A stretch of 64,000 bases of DNA, taken from NCBI RefSeq assembly GCF_023015765.1, contig NZ_JALKAL010000003.1, positions 179,334 to 243,333 of the forward strand. The letters are read 5' to 3'. Positions 41,559 to 50,687 of this stretch are shown in pieces. Position 1 is the stretch's first letter. Each line of letters starts with the position of its first letter. The position numbers and the translations under genes are program-made. The DNA comes from Ornithinimicrobium sp. F0845. Lineage in GTDB: Bacteria > Actinomycetota > Actinomycetes > Actinomycetales > Dermatophilaceae. The notes beneath the pieces are model-generated. The model saw only the letters and a program-made list of their open reading frames with translations, had not been told where the DNA came from and did not search any database.

Positions 41559-42584
41559 ATGACGGTGCGGCGCAGGGTCCGGAGGGCGCTGGCGCCGGTG
41601 CCCGGGGCGCTCCCGTTTGCCCGTCTGGTCGTCGAGGTCTTCCGGATCTGTTTCCGCTACCGCGTGACCGGGCTCTCGGCCGAGGCGGCCTTCTTCATGC
41701 TCCTCTGCCTCCCGCCGCTCATCCTGGGCCTGTTCGCCGGCGTCGGCTTCTTCGCGGACCGCTTCGAGCCCGGGGCTTTGGCCACCGTCACCAGTGCCAT
41801 CGAGCGGTTCAGTGAGCAGTTCCTGACGCCCCAGGTGGTCAGCGAGATCATCGTGCCCACCGTCGAGGACGTCCTGGCCGGTGGGCGCGCCGACCTGCTC
41901 TCCCTGGGCTTCCTGCTGAGCCTCTGGTCCGGCTCCCGCGCCCTGCACGTCTTCATGGACGCGATCCAGATCATGTACACCCAGAGCGGCGAACGCAGCA
42001 TCGTCGGTGCCCGAGCGATGTCCCTGGGCCTGTATCTCGGCTCCATCCTGTTCGCGAGCGTGCTGGTGCCCCTGGCGATCATCGGCCCCGGACTGCTGAG
42101 GGACTGGCTGCCCGACGAGCTGGACTTCCTGGTGACCGGATACTGGCCCATCCTCGCTGGCCTCTCCCTGCTGGGGCTGACCACGCTGTACCACTACGCG
42201 CCGAAGGAGAAGACCCCGTTCCATCGCGACATCCCGGGCGCGGTGGTGGCCGCCGTCATCGTCTTCCTCAGCTCCCTGGGGGTGCGCGCCTGGGCAGCGG
42301 TCGCGGTGGGCGGCGTGACGATCTTCGGGCCGTTGACCGCCCCGATCATCGTGCTGACGCTGTTCTACCTGGTCGCCCTGGCGGTCCTGATCGGCGCGGC
42401 GACCAATGCCGCGATCCGCCGGTTGTGGCCGACCAAGGGCTACCGAGGACCCATCGAGCGGGCGGGGGACTGGTGGGACCAGGTTCGCTCCAGCGACGAC
42501 GAGGTTCCCCCGCACCTGTCGGCGATCGAGGACCGGGAGGATCCGGAGCGGCTGCCGCGCCGCGACACGCCGCCCCCGTCGTGA
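41559..42584 (+). CDS. YihY/virulence factor BrkB family membrane protein
   Basis: 341 residues with six helices. Family marks include RYRVTGLSAEAAFFMLLCLPPLILGLFAGVGF, the FGFLLSLWSGSRALHVFMDAI-type segment (here LGFLLSLWSGSRALHVFMDA), and TTLYHYAPKEKTPFHRDIPGAVVAAVIVFLSS. Though once called ribonuclease BN, the family is membrane-embedded and of unknown transport or structural function. A charged C-terminal tail of about 45 residues ends the protein. It is followed by the tRNA cluster. Confidence 0.8.
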   Translation: MTVRRRVRRALAPVPGALPFARLVVEVFRICFRYRVTGLSAEAAFFMLLCLPPLILGLFAGVGFFADRFEPGALATVTSAIERFSEQFLTPQVVSEIIVPTVEDVLAGGRADLLSLGFLLSLWSGSRALHVFMDAIQIMYTQSGERSIVGARAMSLGLYLGSILFASVLVPLAIIGPGLLRDWLPDELDFLVTGYWPILAGLSLLGLTTLYHYAPKEKTPFHRDIPGAVVAAVIVFLSSLGVRAWAAVAVGGVTIFGPLTAPIIVLTLFYLVALAVLIGAATNAAIRRLWPTKGYRGPIERAGDWWDQVRSSDDEVPPHLSAIEDREDPERLPRRDTPPPS

Positions 42585-42593
42585 CGTCTGGAT

Positions 42594-42623
42594 TTGGTGC
42601 GTGGCCCACCCGTCGGCTAATGT
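42594..42623 (+). promoter_or_regulatory. Promoter of the tRNA cluster
   Basis: TTGGTG (42594-42599), 18 bases, TAATGT (42618-42623). It lies 38 bases before tRNA-Gly and is the only good -35/-10 pair in this gap. Confidence 0.55.
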
Positions 42624-42660
42624 TCCGTGACGCCTGAGGGGAACACTCCCGAGGGAAGAT

Positions 42661-42733
42661 GCGGACGTAGCTCAGTTGGTAGAGCGCAACCTTGCCAAGG
42701 TTGAGGTCGCCGGTTCGAGACCGGTCGTCCGCT
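42661..42733 (+). tRNA. tRNA-Gly (GCC)
   Basis: 73 bases. The acceptor stem GCGGACG/CGTCCGC is perfect, TAGCTCAGTTGG forms the D arm, the anticodon loop is TTGCCAA, and GGTTCGAGACC forms the T arm. The CCA end is not encoded. Confidence 0.95.
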
Positions 42734-42761
42734 CGGAGGCACAACCACCAGATGCCTCTAC

Positions 42762-42832
42762 GGTGGCGTGGCCGAGAGGCGAGGCAACGGCCTGCAAAGC
42801 CGTGTACACGGGTTCAAATCCCGTCGCCACCT
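42762..42832 (+). tRNA. tRNA-Cys (GCA)
   Basis: 71 bases. The acceptor is GGTGGCG/CGCCACC, the anticodon loop CTGCAAA, and GGTTCAAATCC the T loop region. Probably co-transcribed with tRNA-Gly and tRNA-Val. Confidence 0.95.
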
Positions 42833-42854
42833 CGCAGCAGCACCACCAATTTCA

Positions 42855-42929
42855 GGGCGATTGGCGCAGTGGTAGCGCGCTTCCTTGACACGGAAGAGGT
42901 CACTGGTTCAAACCCAGTATCGCCCACCA
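42855..42929 (+). tRNA. tRNA-Val (GAC), CCA encoded
   Basis: The acceptor is GGGCGAT/ATCGCCC, the anticodon loop TTGACAC, and the T arm GGTTCAAACCC. The CCA end is in the DNA (42927-42929), unlike the two tRNAs before it. The 3' end of a tRNA is the usual attachment site for integrases, and an excisionase-like gene lies just beyond, so this is the likely island boundary. Confidence 0.95.
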
Positions 42930-42944
42930 TATAACCGCAGGTCA

Positions 42945-42964
42945 GAGGCCCTTTTGAGGGCCTC
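42945..42964 (+). terminator. Hairpin after tRNA-Val
   Basis: Perfect 7-bp stem GAGGCCC/GGGCCTC around TTTTGA. It is 15 bases from the tRNA end and should end the tRNA transcript. The flank holds GAGGAAC twice (near 42976 and 42987), possible integrase arm sites. Confidence 0.6.
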
Positions 42965-43027
42965 GACTTGTCTCTGAGGAACAAACGAGGAACAACGAGC
43001 GGGGCCTTCTGGGCACCTCCGGGACAC

Positions 43028-43234
43028 TCACCCAGCCCGGCGCCACCCGCCAACCGGTCGGGCGTCGATGAACCTCTCGATCGAGTCGAGCTTGATCCGC
43101 AGCGTCTTGCGCCCGAGCCGAACCGCGTCGAGGTGCCCGTCGGCGATGTAGCGGCGAACGGTCTTCGTCGAGACCGCGAGGACGTCGGCCGCCTCGGCCA
43201 GCGACACGAGCTTGTGGGTGATAGTGGCAGCCAT
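43028..43234 (-). CDS. Excisionase-like helix-turn-helix protein
   Basis: 68 residues: LVSLAEAADVLAVSTKTVRRYIADGHLDAVRLGRKTLRIKLDSIERFI is the winged MerR-like DNA-binding fold of the excisionase (Xis/AlpA) group. These direct excision by an integrase. In actinobacterial islands the integrase follows such a gene towards the tRNA; here only about 100 bases remain and no integrase is found. GGAG lies before ATG 43234. Upstream, 43235-43398 holds only the hsdM promoter. Confidence 0.7.
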   Translation of the reverse strand: MAATITHKLVSLAEAADVLAVSTKTVRRYIADGHLDAVRLGRKTLRIKLDSIERFIDARPVGGWRRAG

Positions 43235-43385
43235 GGTCGTCTCCTGGGTCGGTGGCGGCCCGACTGGCCGCACTCATCCCCGAAGGCCGTCGAGCAGCCG
43301 CGAGTGGCCACGAGCGTCTGCCGCTTTCCCACCTCTATCGGTGGGTCGCCGCATGGCCCGCGTCTGAGCGCCGCGCTCCACTAGC

Positions 43386-43391
43386 TAGGGT
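43386..43391 (+). promoter_or_regulatory. -10 box (TAGGGT) of the hsd operon
   Basis: TAGGGT ends seven bases before GTG 43399 and supports that start; leaderless. Confidence 0.5.
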
Positions 43392-43398
43392 TGCGTCT

Positions 43399-44868
43399 GT
43401 GATCACCGGTGAGCTGAAGAGCAAGATCGACCGCGTCTGGGACGCCTTCTGGTCTGGCGGCATCAGCAACCCGCTGGAGGTGATCGAGCAGATCACCTAC
43501 TTGCTCTTCATCCGCCGCCTCGACGACCTCCAGATCCTCGCCGAGAAGAAGGCCCGCTTCAACAACGGCGTGATCGAGGCCCCGGTGTTCCTGCCTGGTC
43601 AGTCGCATCTGCGGTGGAGCCAGTTCAAGAACACCTCGCCCGAGGTGATGCACCAAACCATCGCTGACGACGTGTTCCCGTTCCTGCGCACCCTAGGCAC
43701 CCAGATCGGCGGGGACGGCTCCACCTACAGCGAGCACATGAAGGACGCCCGCTTCACCATCCCGACACCCGCATTGCTGTCCAAGGTCGTCGACATGCTC
43801 GACAACATCCCGATGGCCGATCGCGACACCAACGGCGACCTGTACGAGTACTTGCTCTCCAAGATCGCCTCCGCCGGCGTGAATGGCCAGTTCCGCACGC
43901 CTCGCCACATCATCGACCTCATGGTCAAGATGACGGCGCCACAGCCGTCCGACGAGATTTGTGACCCCGCCTGCGGCACCGCCGGCTTCCTCGTCGCCGC
44001 GAGCGAATACGTCCGCGACACCCACGACGAAGCCCTGCTCGACTCATTGCAGCGGAAGCACTTCCACCAGTCGATGTTCCACGGCTACGACTTCGACTCC
44101 ACCATGCTCCGCATCGGCAGCATGAACATGCTCCTGCACGGCATTGAATCCTCCGACATCCGCTACCGCGACTCCCTATCTGAGGGCGCTGCGGGGGATG
44201 CCGACAAGTACACGCTCATCCTGGCCAACCCTCCGTTCGCGGGTTCTCTCGACTACGAAGCCACCGCGAAGGACCTCCAGCGCATCGTCAAGACCAAGAA
44301 GACCGAACTGCTGTTCCTTGCGCTGTTCTTGAAGTTGCTCAAGCCCGGCGGCCGGGCTGCGGTCATCGTCCCCGACGGCGTGCTCTTCGGCTCATCCAAG
44401 GCCCACAAGGAACTGCGTCGCATCCTGGTCGAGGACCAGAAGCTCGACGCCGTCGTGAAACTGCCGTCCGGTGTCTTCCGCCCGTACGCCGGCGTCTCGA
44501 CCGCCATCCTGTTCTTCACCAAGACCAACTCCGGTGGCACCGACGACGTCTGGTTCTACGACGTACGCGCTGACGGCTTCTCCCTCGATGACAAGCGCGC
44601 CCCGATCGAGACCAACGACCTGCCCGACGTGCTGTCTCGTTGGGAGAGACTCGCCGACGAGAAAGACCGCGCGCGCACGGAGCAGTCTTTTCTCGTGCCG
44701 AAGGCTGACATCGTCGCTCAGAGTTACGACCTATCGCTCAACCGTTACAAGGAGATCGTTTACGACGACATCGAGCACCGCGCACCGCTGGAGATCATCG
44801 CTGACATTGAAATCCTCGAGGACGAGATCGCCAGGGACCTCACGGAGTTGAAAGCGATGCTCTCGTGA
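43399..44868 (+). CDS. hsdM: Type I restriction-modification methyltransferase subunit
   Basis: 489 residues. The N-terminal helical domain (LKSKIDRVWDAFWSGGISNPLEVIEQITYLLFIRRLDD) is HsdM_N, then the N6-adenine methylase with SAM motif DPACGTAGFL (from Asp189), HGYDFDSTMLRIG and the catalytic ANPPF (NPPF at 277-280). It methylates adenine in a bipartite site chosen by HsdS and, with HsdR, restricts unmodified DNA. GTG 43399 is leaderless. The stop overlaps hsdS (GTGA), so subunits are made in step. It opens the island's four-gene operon. Confidence 0.93.
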   Translation: MITGELKSKIDRVWDAFWSGGISNPLEVIEQITYLLFIRRLDDLQILAEKKARFNNGVIEAPVFLPGQSHLRWSQFKNTSPEVMHQTIADDVFPFLRTLGTQIGGDGSTYSEHMKDARFTIPTPALLSKVVDMLDNIPMADRDTNGDLYEYLLSKIASAGVNGQFRTPRHIIDLMVKMTAPQPSDEICDPACGTAGFLVAASEYVRDTHDEALLDSLQRKHFHQSMFHGYDFDSTMLRIGSMNMLLHGIESSDIRYRDSLSEGAAGDADKYTLILANPPFAGSLDYEATAKDLQRIVKTKKTELLFLALFLKLLKPGGRAAVIVPDGVLFGSSKAHKELRRILVEDQKLDAVVKLPSGVFRPYAGVSTAILFFTKTNSGGTDDVWFYDVRADGFSLDDKRAPIETNDLPDVLSRWERLADEKDRARTEQSFLVPKADIVAQSYDLSLNRYKEIVYDDIEHRAPLEIIADIEILEDEIARDLTELKAMLS

Positions 44869-46013
44869 AGACCGTGGAGCTTGGAGAACTGGTCGCTCCC
44901 GCTAAGGTGCAGCGCGCGGGGAACACCGATTATCCGGTGCTGTCGATGACGATGCACGGCGGCCTGGTCGCGCAGACCGACCGGTTCAAGAAGCGCATCG
45001 CCAGCTCGGACACCTCCGACTATAAGGTCGTGAGGCGCGGTCAGCTCGTCGTCGGATTCCCGATCAATGAGGGAGTTCTCGACTTCCAGCTTCACCACGA
45101 CGCCGCTCTCGTGAGCCCGGCTTACGGGGTCTGGAACCTGCGAGATGAGTCGCGCGCTGACCGCACGTATCTGAAGCGATTTCTCAAGTCGCCACGGGCG
45201 ATCGAATACTACGTTGGGAAGATGAAAGGGAGCACAGCTCGACGTCGTTCGCTGCCGGCTGCCGAGTTCAATGCGATGCCGATCCCACTGCCACCACTCA
45301 CCGAGCAGCGCCGCATCGCCGCGATCCTCGACCACGCCGACGCCCTCCGCGCCAAGCGCCGGCGAGTTCTCACCCACCTCGACGCCCTCACTCAGTCAGT
45401 CTTCCAAGGCATGTTCGGAGGAGAATCGTGGCCGTCAACTCCGCTTGCCGAAGTCGTCCGTGTGGGAACGCTGGTGACATACGGAATTGTTCAAGCGGGG
45501 CCCGAGTTCGACGGCGGTGTGCCCTACATCCGAACGGGCGACCTCGTGGACGGACAGATCGCTACGGCCGGACTCCGACACACCGATCCAGCAATAGCGG
45601 CGCGTTTCGAACGTTCAACGGTTCGCGCGGGCGACATTGTCATGAGCATCCGGGCTACCGTAGGAACGACTGCCCTGGTCCCGCCAGAGCTGGACGGCGC
45701 CAACCTTACGCAAGGAACGGCACGAATCGCCCCTGGTGAGGGGACCGTCGGAACCTACCTATTGGAGTGCCTTCGATCCCCTGAGACACAGCACTGGATT
45801 CAGGGTCAGATCAAGGGCGCGACCTTCCGCGAGATCACCCTCGGTCGCCTGCGTGAACTCGAGGTGCCGCTGCCCCCGATCCCACTCCAAGAGGAGTTCG
45901 CTGCCCGCATCGAGAGCATCGGCGCACACCGCGCCAGTATCGTGGGCGCATCAAGCGCCGACGAGCTCCTCTTCGCCTCCCTCCAGGCGCGCGCGTTCCG
46001 AGGGGAGCTTTGA
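44865..46013 (+). CDS. hsdS: Type I restriction-modification specificity subunit
   Basis: 382 residues. Two target-recognition domains (about residues 1-135 and 190-320) are each followed by a conserved region: PIPLPPLTEQRRIAAILDHADALRAKRR and the matching helix QSVFQGMF, then ELEVPLPPIPLQEEFAARIESI with LFASLQARAFRG. The two halves each read one part of the bipartite DNA target. Because the recognition domains vary freely, the target cannot be read from the sequence. Confidence 0.93.
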   Translation: MKTVELGELVAPAKVQRAGNTDYPVLSMTMHGGLVAQTDRFKKRIASSDTSDYKVVRRGQLVVGFPINEGVLDFQLHHDAALVSPAYGVWNLRDESRADRTYLKRFLKSPRAIEYYVGKMKGSTARRRSLPAAEFNAMPIPLPPLTEQRRIAAILDHADALRAKRRRVLTHLDALTQSVFQGMFGGESWPSTPLAEVVRVGTLVTYGIVQAGPEFDGGVPYIRTGDLVDGQIATAGLRHTDPAIAARFERSTVRAGDIVMSIRATVGTTALVPPELDGANLTQGTARIAPGEGTVGTYLLECLRSPETQHWIQGQIKGATFREITLGRLRELEVPLPPIPLQEEFAARIESIGAHRASIVGASSADELLFASLQARAFRGEL

Positions 46014-46016
46014 CCC

Positions 46017-47099
46017 ATGCCGGTCGAGATGAGGATGTGGCGCATCGACGGCGACGAGCCGCGCCCCCTAACAACCAAGGCATTGCCTGCCGAGAAGGAG
46101 CTTCATCAGTTCCTGCTGCGGGACCCGTCCCTGCTCGGCGTGCGGCTGCTGGTCATCGGCAGCGAGGTGCCGACGCCGTACGGCAAGCGTCTCGACCTAC
46201 TGGCGATCGACACCGACGGCAATCTTCACGTCTTGGAGCTCAAGCGCGACCGAACGCCACGCGAGGTGGTAGCGCAGATCCTCGATTACGGCTCGTGGGC
46301 GTCGACGCTTTCGCGCGACGAAGTAATCGACATCGCCGACAAGCACCTTGAGCAGCCGTTCGAAGCGGCGTTCGAGGACGTCTTCGGCAGCGCTCCGCCG
46401 GATGAGCTCAACGGCGAGCTGCAACTCACGGTCGTCGCTTCCGAGCTGGACAGCAGCTCCGAGCGCATCGTCAACTACCTACGTGGTTTCGGCGTCCCGA
46501 TCAACGCTGTCTTCTTCTCCTACTTGGAAGACGATGGGCGCAGATACCTCGCCCGGTCCTGGCTCGCAACTTCCGATGAAGGAACACCGGCAGCGGCTTC
46601 AGCGGCGAAGAAGGGCAAGCGGGCCGCCTGGAACGGATTGGACTGGTACGTCTCGTTCGGCGGCGACCGGCGTTGGGACGACGCCCGGAGGTTCGGCTTC
46701 GTGGCCGCCGGAGGCGGGAAGTTCTATTCGCAGACGATGAGGTCGCTCCCGGAGGGCGCGCGCGTATGGGTGAACGTCCCCGGGACCGGTTACGTCGGTG
46801 TTGGCAAGACGCTCGCTCCCGCACGCCGATGGACAGAAGCCCTTGTGAAGGTCGGCGAGGGTTGGGTGAAACTCGCCGAGCAGGACCTGGTCGGTCAGCC
46901 ACGTGCCCACTTCGACGCGGTCGACGATGACGTGGCTGAATGGGTCGTACCTGTTGAGTGGCTGGACGCACGTCCCGAGACGGAGGCCTACTGGGAGAAA
47001 GGCATGTTCGCCAGCCAGCACAGTGCCTGCAAGCTCCGTCAGGAGTTCACCCTGGAGCGACTCGCCGACCATTTCGGCATCGAGAACAAGGGGGAGTGA
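46017..47099 (+). CDS. PD-(D/E)XK nuclease, DUF91/NucS-like, inside the hsd operon
   Basis: 360 residues. The catalytic core is Asp60 (YGKRLDLLAIDTDG), Glu74 and Lys76 (HVLELKRDRT), with a following Q-x-x-x-Y (VVAQILDYGSW), the arrangement of NucS/DUF91 and related nucleases. A C-terminal domain (about 205-300: WYVSFGGDRRWDDARRFGFVAAGGG, VWVNVPGTGYVGVGK) looks like a nucleic-acid or modified-base binding module. NucS cuts mismatched DNA in mismatch repair; this protein differs in its C-terminal half, so its target is unknown. Lying between hsdS and hsdR with 3- and 9-base gaps, it must work with the restriction system. Confidence 0.7.
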   Translation: MPVEMRMWRIDGDEPRPLTTKALPAEKELHQFLLRDPSLLGVRLLVIGSEVPTPYGKRLDLLAIDTDGNLHVLELKRDRTPREVVAQILDYGSWASTLSRDEVIDIADKHLEQPFEAAFEDVFGSAPPDELNGELQLTVVASELDSSSERIVNYLRGFGVPINAVFFSYLEDDGRRYLARSWLATSDEGTPAAASAAKKGKRAAWNGLDWYVSFGGDRRWDDARRFGFVAAGGGKFYSQTMRSLPEGARVWVNVPGTGYVGVGKTLAPARRWTEALVKVGEGWVKLAEQDLVGQPRAHFDAVDDDVAEWVVPVEWLDARPETEAYWEKGMFASQHSACKLRQEFTLERLADHFGIENKGE

Positions 47100-47108
47100 C
47101 CGACCACC

Positions 47109-50100
47109 GTGGGCAACTTCGACTTCGTCCGCCAGACGCTGCCGTCAGTGCACAACGACTGCGCCCGGGCCGAGTCGTACCTGTCGTCGGACCCTCGGTC
47201 CGCGTGCTTCTACAGCCGCCGCGTGGTCGAGGAGCTCGTCGGCTACCTTTACACCGTCCTCTCGCTGCCGATCCCTTACCGCGACGACCTCGCCGCAAAG
47301 ATCAACGACGCCGCGTTCAAAGCGAAGGTGCCTCAGGGCATCACGCAGAAGCTGACTGCGATCCGCCGCATCGCTAACACAGCGGTGCACGAGAACCGTC
47401 AGATCCGTCCCGATGTATCACTGGCGGTGCTGCGGGAGCTGTTCCACGTCGTCGTATGGACGTCCTACCACCACTCTCCTCAGCCCAACGTGGTGCCCTT
47501 GGAGGCGCAGTTCGACCCCACGCTCGCGGCCAAGGCAGCTCCGCTATCGCGCGAGGAGGTTGCCCAGCTTGCGACGAAATTCCAGGAGCAGGACGAGGCC
47601 CATGCCCGCGAACTCGCCGAGAAAGACGAGCGGCTCGCCGCGCACCTGACCGAGATCGCCGAGCTCAAGGCTCAGATCGCGGCAGCTCAAGCGGAGGCGG
47701 CTCCGGACACAAGGGACTACAACGAGACAGCCGCCCGCGACCTGTTCATCGACCTTCTCCTGCACGAAGCTGGTTGGACTCTGGATCAAGACCGGGATCG
47801 CGAGTACGAGGTCACCGGGATGCCCAACGCCGAAGGCAGGGGCTTCGTCGACTACGTCCTGTGGGGTGCCGATGGTCTGCCTCTCGCCGTCGTCGAGGCT
47901 AAGCGCACCTCGAAATCGCCCGAGGTGGGTCAGCAGCAGGCCAAGCTCTACGCCGACTGTCTGGAGAAGCGGTACGGCCGCCGGCCGGTGATCTTCTACA
48001 CCAACGGCTACGAGCACCGCATCTGGGACGACGCTGGTGGTTACCCGCCCCGCGAGATCCACGGGTTCTACACACGGGACGAACTGGAGCTGCTCATCCA
48101 GCGGCGTCAGACCAAGCTGCCACTCTCCTCGGCGCAGGTGAACACCGACATCTCCGGTCGGCCCTACCAGGTGCGGGCGATCAAGGCCGTCGGGGAGGCC
48201 TTCGACCGCAAACAGCGCGAGGCCCTGCTGGTCATGGCGACGGGATCGGGCAAGACGCGCACCACCATTGCGCTCGTGGACCTGCTTCAGAAGGCGAACT
48301 GGGTCAAGCGAGTGCTCTTCCTCGCCGATCGCACCGCCCTGGTCAACCAGGCAGCGAACGCATTCAAGGAGCACCTGCCCGGGTCGACGACCGTGAACCT
48401 GGTGACCGAGAAGGCTATCGAAGGCCGCGTCTACATCTCGACGTACCCGACGATGATGAATCTCATCAACGAGGTCGACAGTGGCCGGCGCCGCTTCGGT
48501 CCGGGCTACTTCGATCTCATCGTGATCGACGAGGCCCACCGATCCGTCTACGCGAAGTACGGCGCAATCTTCGACTACTTCGACGCACATCTCGTCGGGC
48601 TGACCGCGACACCGAAGGACGAGGTCGACCACAACACGTACCGGCTGTTTCACCTCGAGGACGGCGTACCCACCGACAACTACTCCCTCGATGAGGCCGT
48701 CGACGCCGGCTACCTCGTCCCGCCGAAGGGCATCAGCGTCGGCACCCAGTTCCTGCGCTCGGGCATCAAATACGACGACCTCAGCGAAGACGAGAAGGAC
48801 CAGTGGGACGCCCTCGACTGGGGGGAGGATGGTCCGCCCGATGAAGTCGGTGCCGAGGAGCTCAACCGGTTCCTGTTCAACGAGGACACCGTCGACAAGG
48901 TCCTAAAGACGCTGATGACGCAGGGATACAAGGTGGCCAGCGGTGACCGGCTGGGCAAGACGATCATCTTCGCCAAGGGCCAGAAGCACGCCGAGTTCAT
49001 CGAGAAGCGCTTCAACCTCGCCTACCCCGAGCTCGCTGGGCACTTCGCACGCGTCATCACCCACGGCAACCCGTACGCGCAGTCCTTGATCGACGACTTC
49101 TCGATCAAGGACAAGGCGCCGCACATCGCGATCAGCGTGGACATGCTCGACACCGGCATCGACGTGCCCGAGATCGTCAACCTCGTGTTCTTTAAGATGG
49201 TGCGCTCGAAGTCGAAGTTCTGGCAGATGATCGGCCGTGGCACGCGGCTCAGCCCAGACCTTTTCGGGCCAGGTGACGACAAGAAGGACTTCCTCGTCTT
49301 CGACTTCTGCGGCAACCTCGAGTACTTCAGCCAGGACCTTCCCGGCTCCCCGGGCCAGAGCCAGAAGTCGCTGTCTCAGCGGCTGTTCGAGGCACGCCTC
49401 GGGCTGCTGATCGGGCTGGGGGAGAGCGAGCCGGCCCTGCGTACCTCGACCGCGTCGACTTTGCACGAGGTCGTCGCCGGGATGAATCTCGACAACTTCG
49501 TCGTGCGCCCCCACCGTCGGGCCGTCGAGAAGTACGCCGCCGCCGACGCCTGGAAGAAGATCACGGCGGAGGACTCCGAGGCGCTACTCGCGGTCGCCGG
49601 ACTGCCGTCCTCGGTCCGCGACGAGGATGAGGATGCCAAGCGCTTCGACCTGCTCGTCCTGCGCCGCCAGCTCGCCCAGCTGGACGGCGACGCCGTCCTC
49701 GCCGAACGCCTGCGCGAGACCGTGCAGCAGATCGCCGCAGCCCTTCTCGGGAAGACGACCATCCCGAGTGTCGCCGAGCAGGCGGTGCTCTTGGAGTCCG
49801 TCTCCGGTGACGAGTGGTGGGTCGACGTCACCCTTCCCATGCTTGAGGAGGCTCGCCGCAAGCTGCGGGGCCTGGTGCGCTTCATCGAGAAGACGTCGCG
49901 GAACCCGGTCTACACCGATTTCGAGGACATCCTCGGCGAGGGCATCGAGGTCGTCCTGCCCAGAGTCACGCCCGGCACCAACTTCGAGCGCTTCCGCGCC
50001 AAGGCCGAGGCATACCTGCGCGAGCATCTGGACAACCTTGCCCTCCAGCGCCTACGCCGCAACAAGCAACTCACCTCCGATGACCTGACAGAACTGGAGC

Positions 50101-50456
50101 AGATGCTCGTCGCGTCCGGTGGCCAACACGTCGACATCGCTTGGGCCACCGAACAGGGCGGTCTCGGCATCTTCGTGCGCAACCTGGTCGGACTTGACCG
50201 CTCCGCCGCAATCGAGGCCTTCGAGAAGTACCTCGACAACACACAGTTCACCGCCGCCCAGGTTCGGTTCGTGAACCTCATCGTCGACGAGCTAACCAAG
50301 AACGGCGTGATGGACCCGGCCCGACTGTTCGAGTCGCCCTACACCGACCACGCCCCCACCGGCCCCGACTACTTCTTTCCCGACACCGAGGTCGAGGTCA
50401 TCGTCGAGACGTTGCACCACATCAAGCAGACCGCGGTTCCCAGTGAGGTCGCCTGA
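47109..50456 (+). CDS. hsdR: Type I restriction-modification endonuclease/translocase subunit
   Basis: 1115 residues. Order: DUF4145-like helical domain (about 20-115), coiled coil (about 145-195), nuclease with Asp248, Glu263 and Lys265 (VDYVLWGADGLPLAVVEAKR), SF2 helicase with Walker A MATGSGKT (Lys382), DEAH box IVIDEAHRS (474-477) and RGTRLSPDLFG, then an EcoEI-type C-terminal region. It translocates DNA and cuts it far from the site when the HsdMS target is unmethylated. The GTG start is nine bases after the preceding stop. The DUF4145 start is common in actinobacterial HsdR. Confidence 0.93.
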   Translation: MGNFDFVRQTLPSVHNDCARAESYLSSDPRSACFYSRRVVEELVGYLYTVLSLPIPYRDDLAAKINDAAFKAKVPQGITQKLTAIRRIANTAVHENRQIRPDVSLAVLRELFHVVVWTSYHHSPQPNVVPLEAQFDPTLAAKAAPLSREEVAQLATKFQEQDEAHARELAEKDERLAAHLTEIAELKAQIAAAQAEAAPDTRDYNETAARDLFIDLLLHEAGWTLDQDRDREYEVTGMPNAEGRGFVDYVLWGADGLPLAVVEAKRTSKSPEVGQQQAKLYADCLEKRYGRRPVIFYTNGYEHRIWDDAGGYPPREIHGFYTRDELELLIQRRQTKLPLSSAQVNTDISGRPYQVRAIKAVGEAFDRKQREALLVMATGSGKTRTTIALVDLLQKANWVKRVLFLADRTALVNQAANAFKEHLPGSTTVNLVTEKAIEGRVYISTYPTMMNLINEVDSGRRRFGPGYFDLIVIDEAHRSVYAKYGAIFDYFDAHLVGLTATPKDEVDHNTYRLFHLEDGVPTDNYSLDEAVDAGYLVPPKGISVGTQFLRSGIKYDDLSEDEKDQWDALDWGEDGPPDEVGAEELNRFLFNEDTVDKVLKTLMTQGYKVASGDRLGKTIIFAKGQKHAEFIEKRFNLAYPELAGHFARVITHGNPYAQSLIDDFSIKDKAPHIAISVDMLDTGIDVPEIVNLVFFKMVRSKSKFWQMIGRGTRLSPDLFGPGDDKKDFLVFDFCGNLEYFSQDLPGSPGQSQKSLSQRLFEARLGLLIGLGESEPALRTSTASTLHEVVAGMNLDNFVVRPHRRAVEKYAAADAWKKITAEDSEALLAVAGLPSSVRDEDEDAKRFDLLVLRRQLAQLDGDAVLAERLRETVQQIAAALLGKTTIPSVAEQAVLLESVSGDEWWVDVTLPMLEEARRKLRGLVRFIEKTSRNPVYTDFEDILGEGIEVVLPRVTPGTNFERFRAKAEAYLREHLDNLALQRLRRNKQLTSDDLTELEQMLVASGGQHVDIAWATEQGGLGIFVRNLVGLDRSAAIEAFEKYLDNTQFTAAQVRFVNLIVDELTKNGVMDPARLFESPYTDHAPTGPDYFFPDTEVEVIVETLHHIKQTAVPSEVA

Positions 50457-50687
50457 CTCATGCCCCCGTACTCACGCTTGCGCGATCTTCGCCACGAAAG
50501 CCCGCGCCAAATGGGCGTTGCCGGGCTCGTCCACGTCGGGCGCTCACCAATGCATCGGTTGGTCTGCATCTCCAGCGTAGCCCAGGGGGCTTAAGGCGAC
50601 GGTTTCTGAGTGTGCCGCCATCCAGGGCCCAAACACTGAATCTGTCGGTTCTGGCCGCTAACCTGGCAGTCCTGACCGAGGAGATGC
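50457..50687. other. Gap between hsdR and the 437-residue gene
   Basis: 231 bases. A minus-strand frame of about 23 codons ending at the TCA near 50470 (APDVDEPGNAHLARAFVAK) looks like a protein remnant but has a stop just upstream of it. TAACCT near 50659 is a possible -10 for the next gene. No other feature is seen. Confidence 0.35.

Noticed and set aside
42814..43332. Minus-strand frame of 172 codons across tRNA-Val and the excisionase gene
   Set aside because: It runs through a tRNA and a terminator and is out of frame with the excisionase-like gene, which has its own ribosome site.
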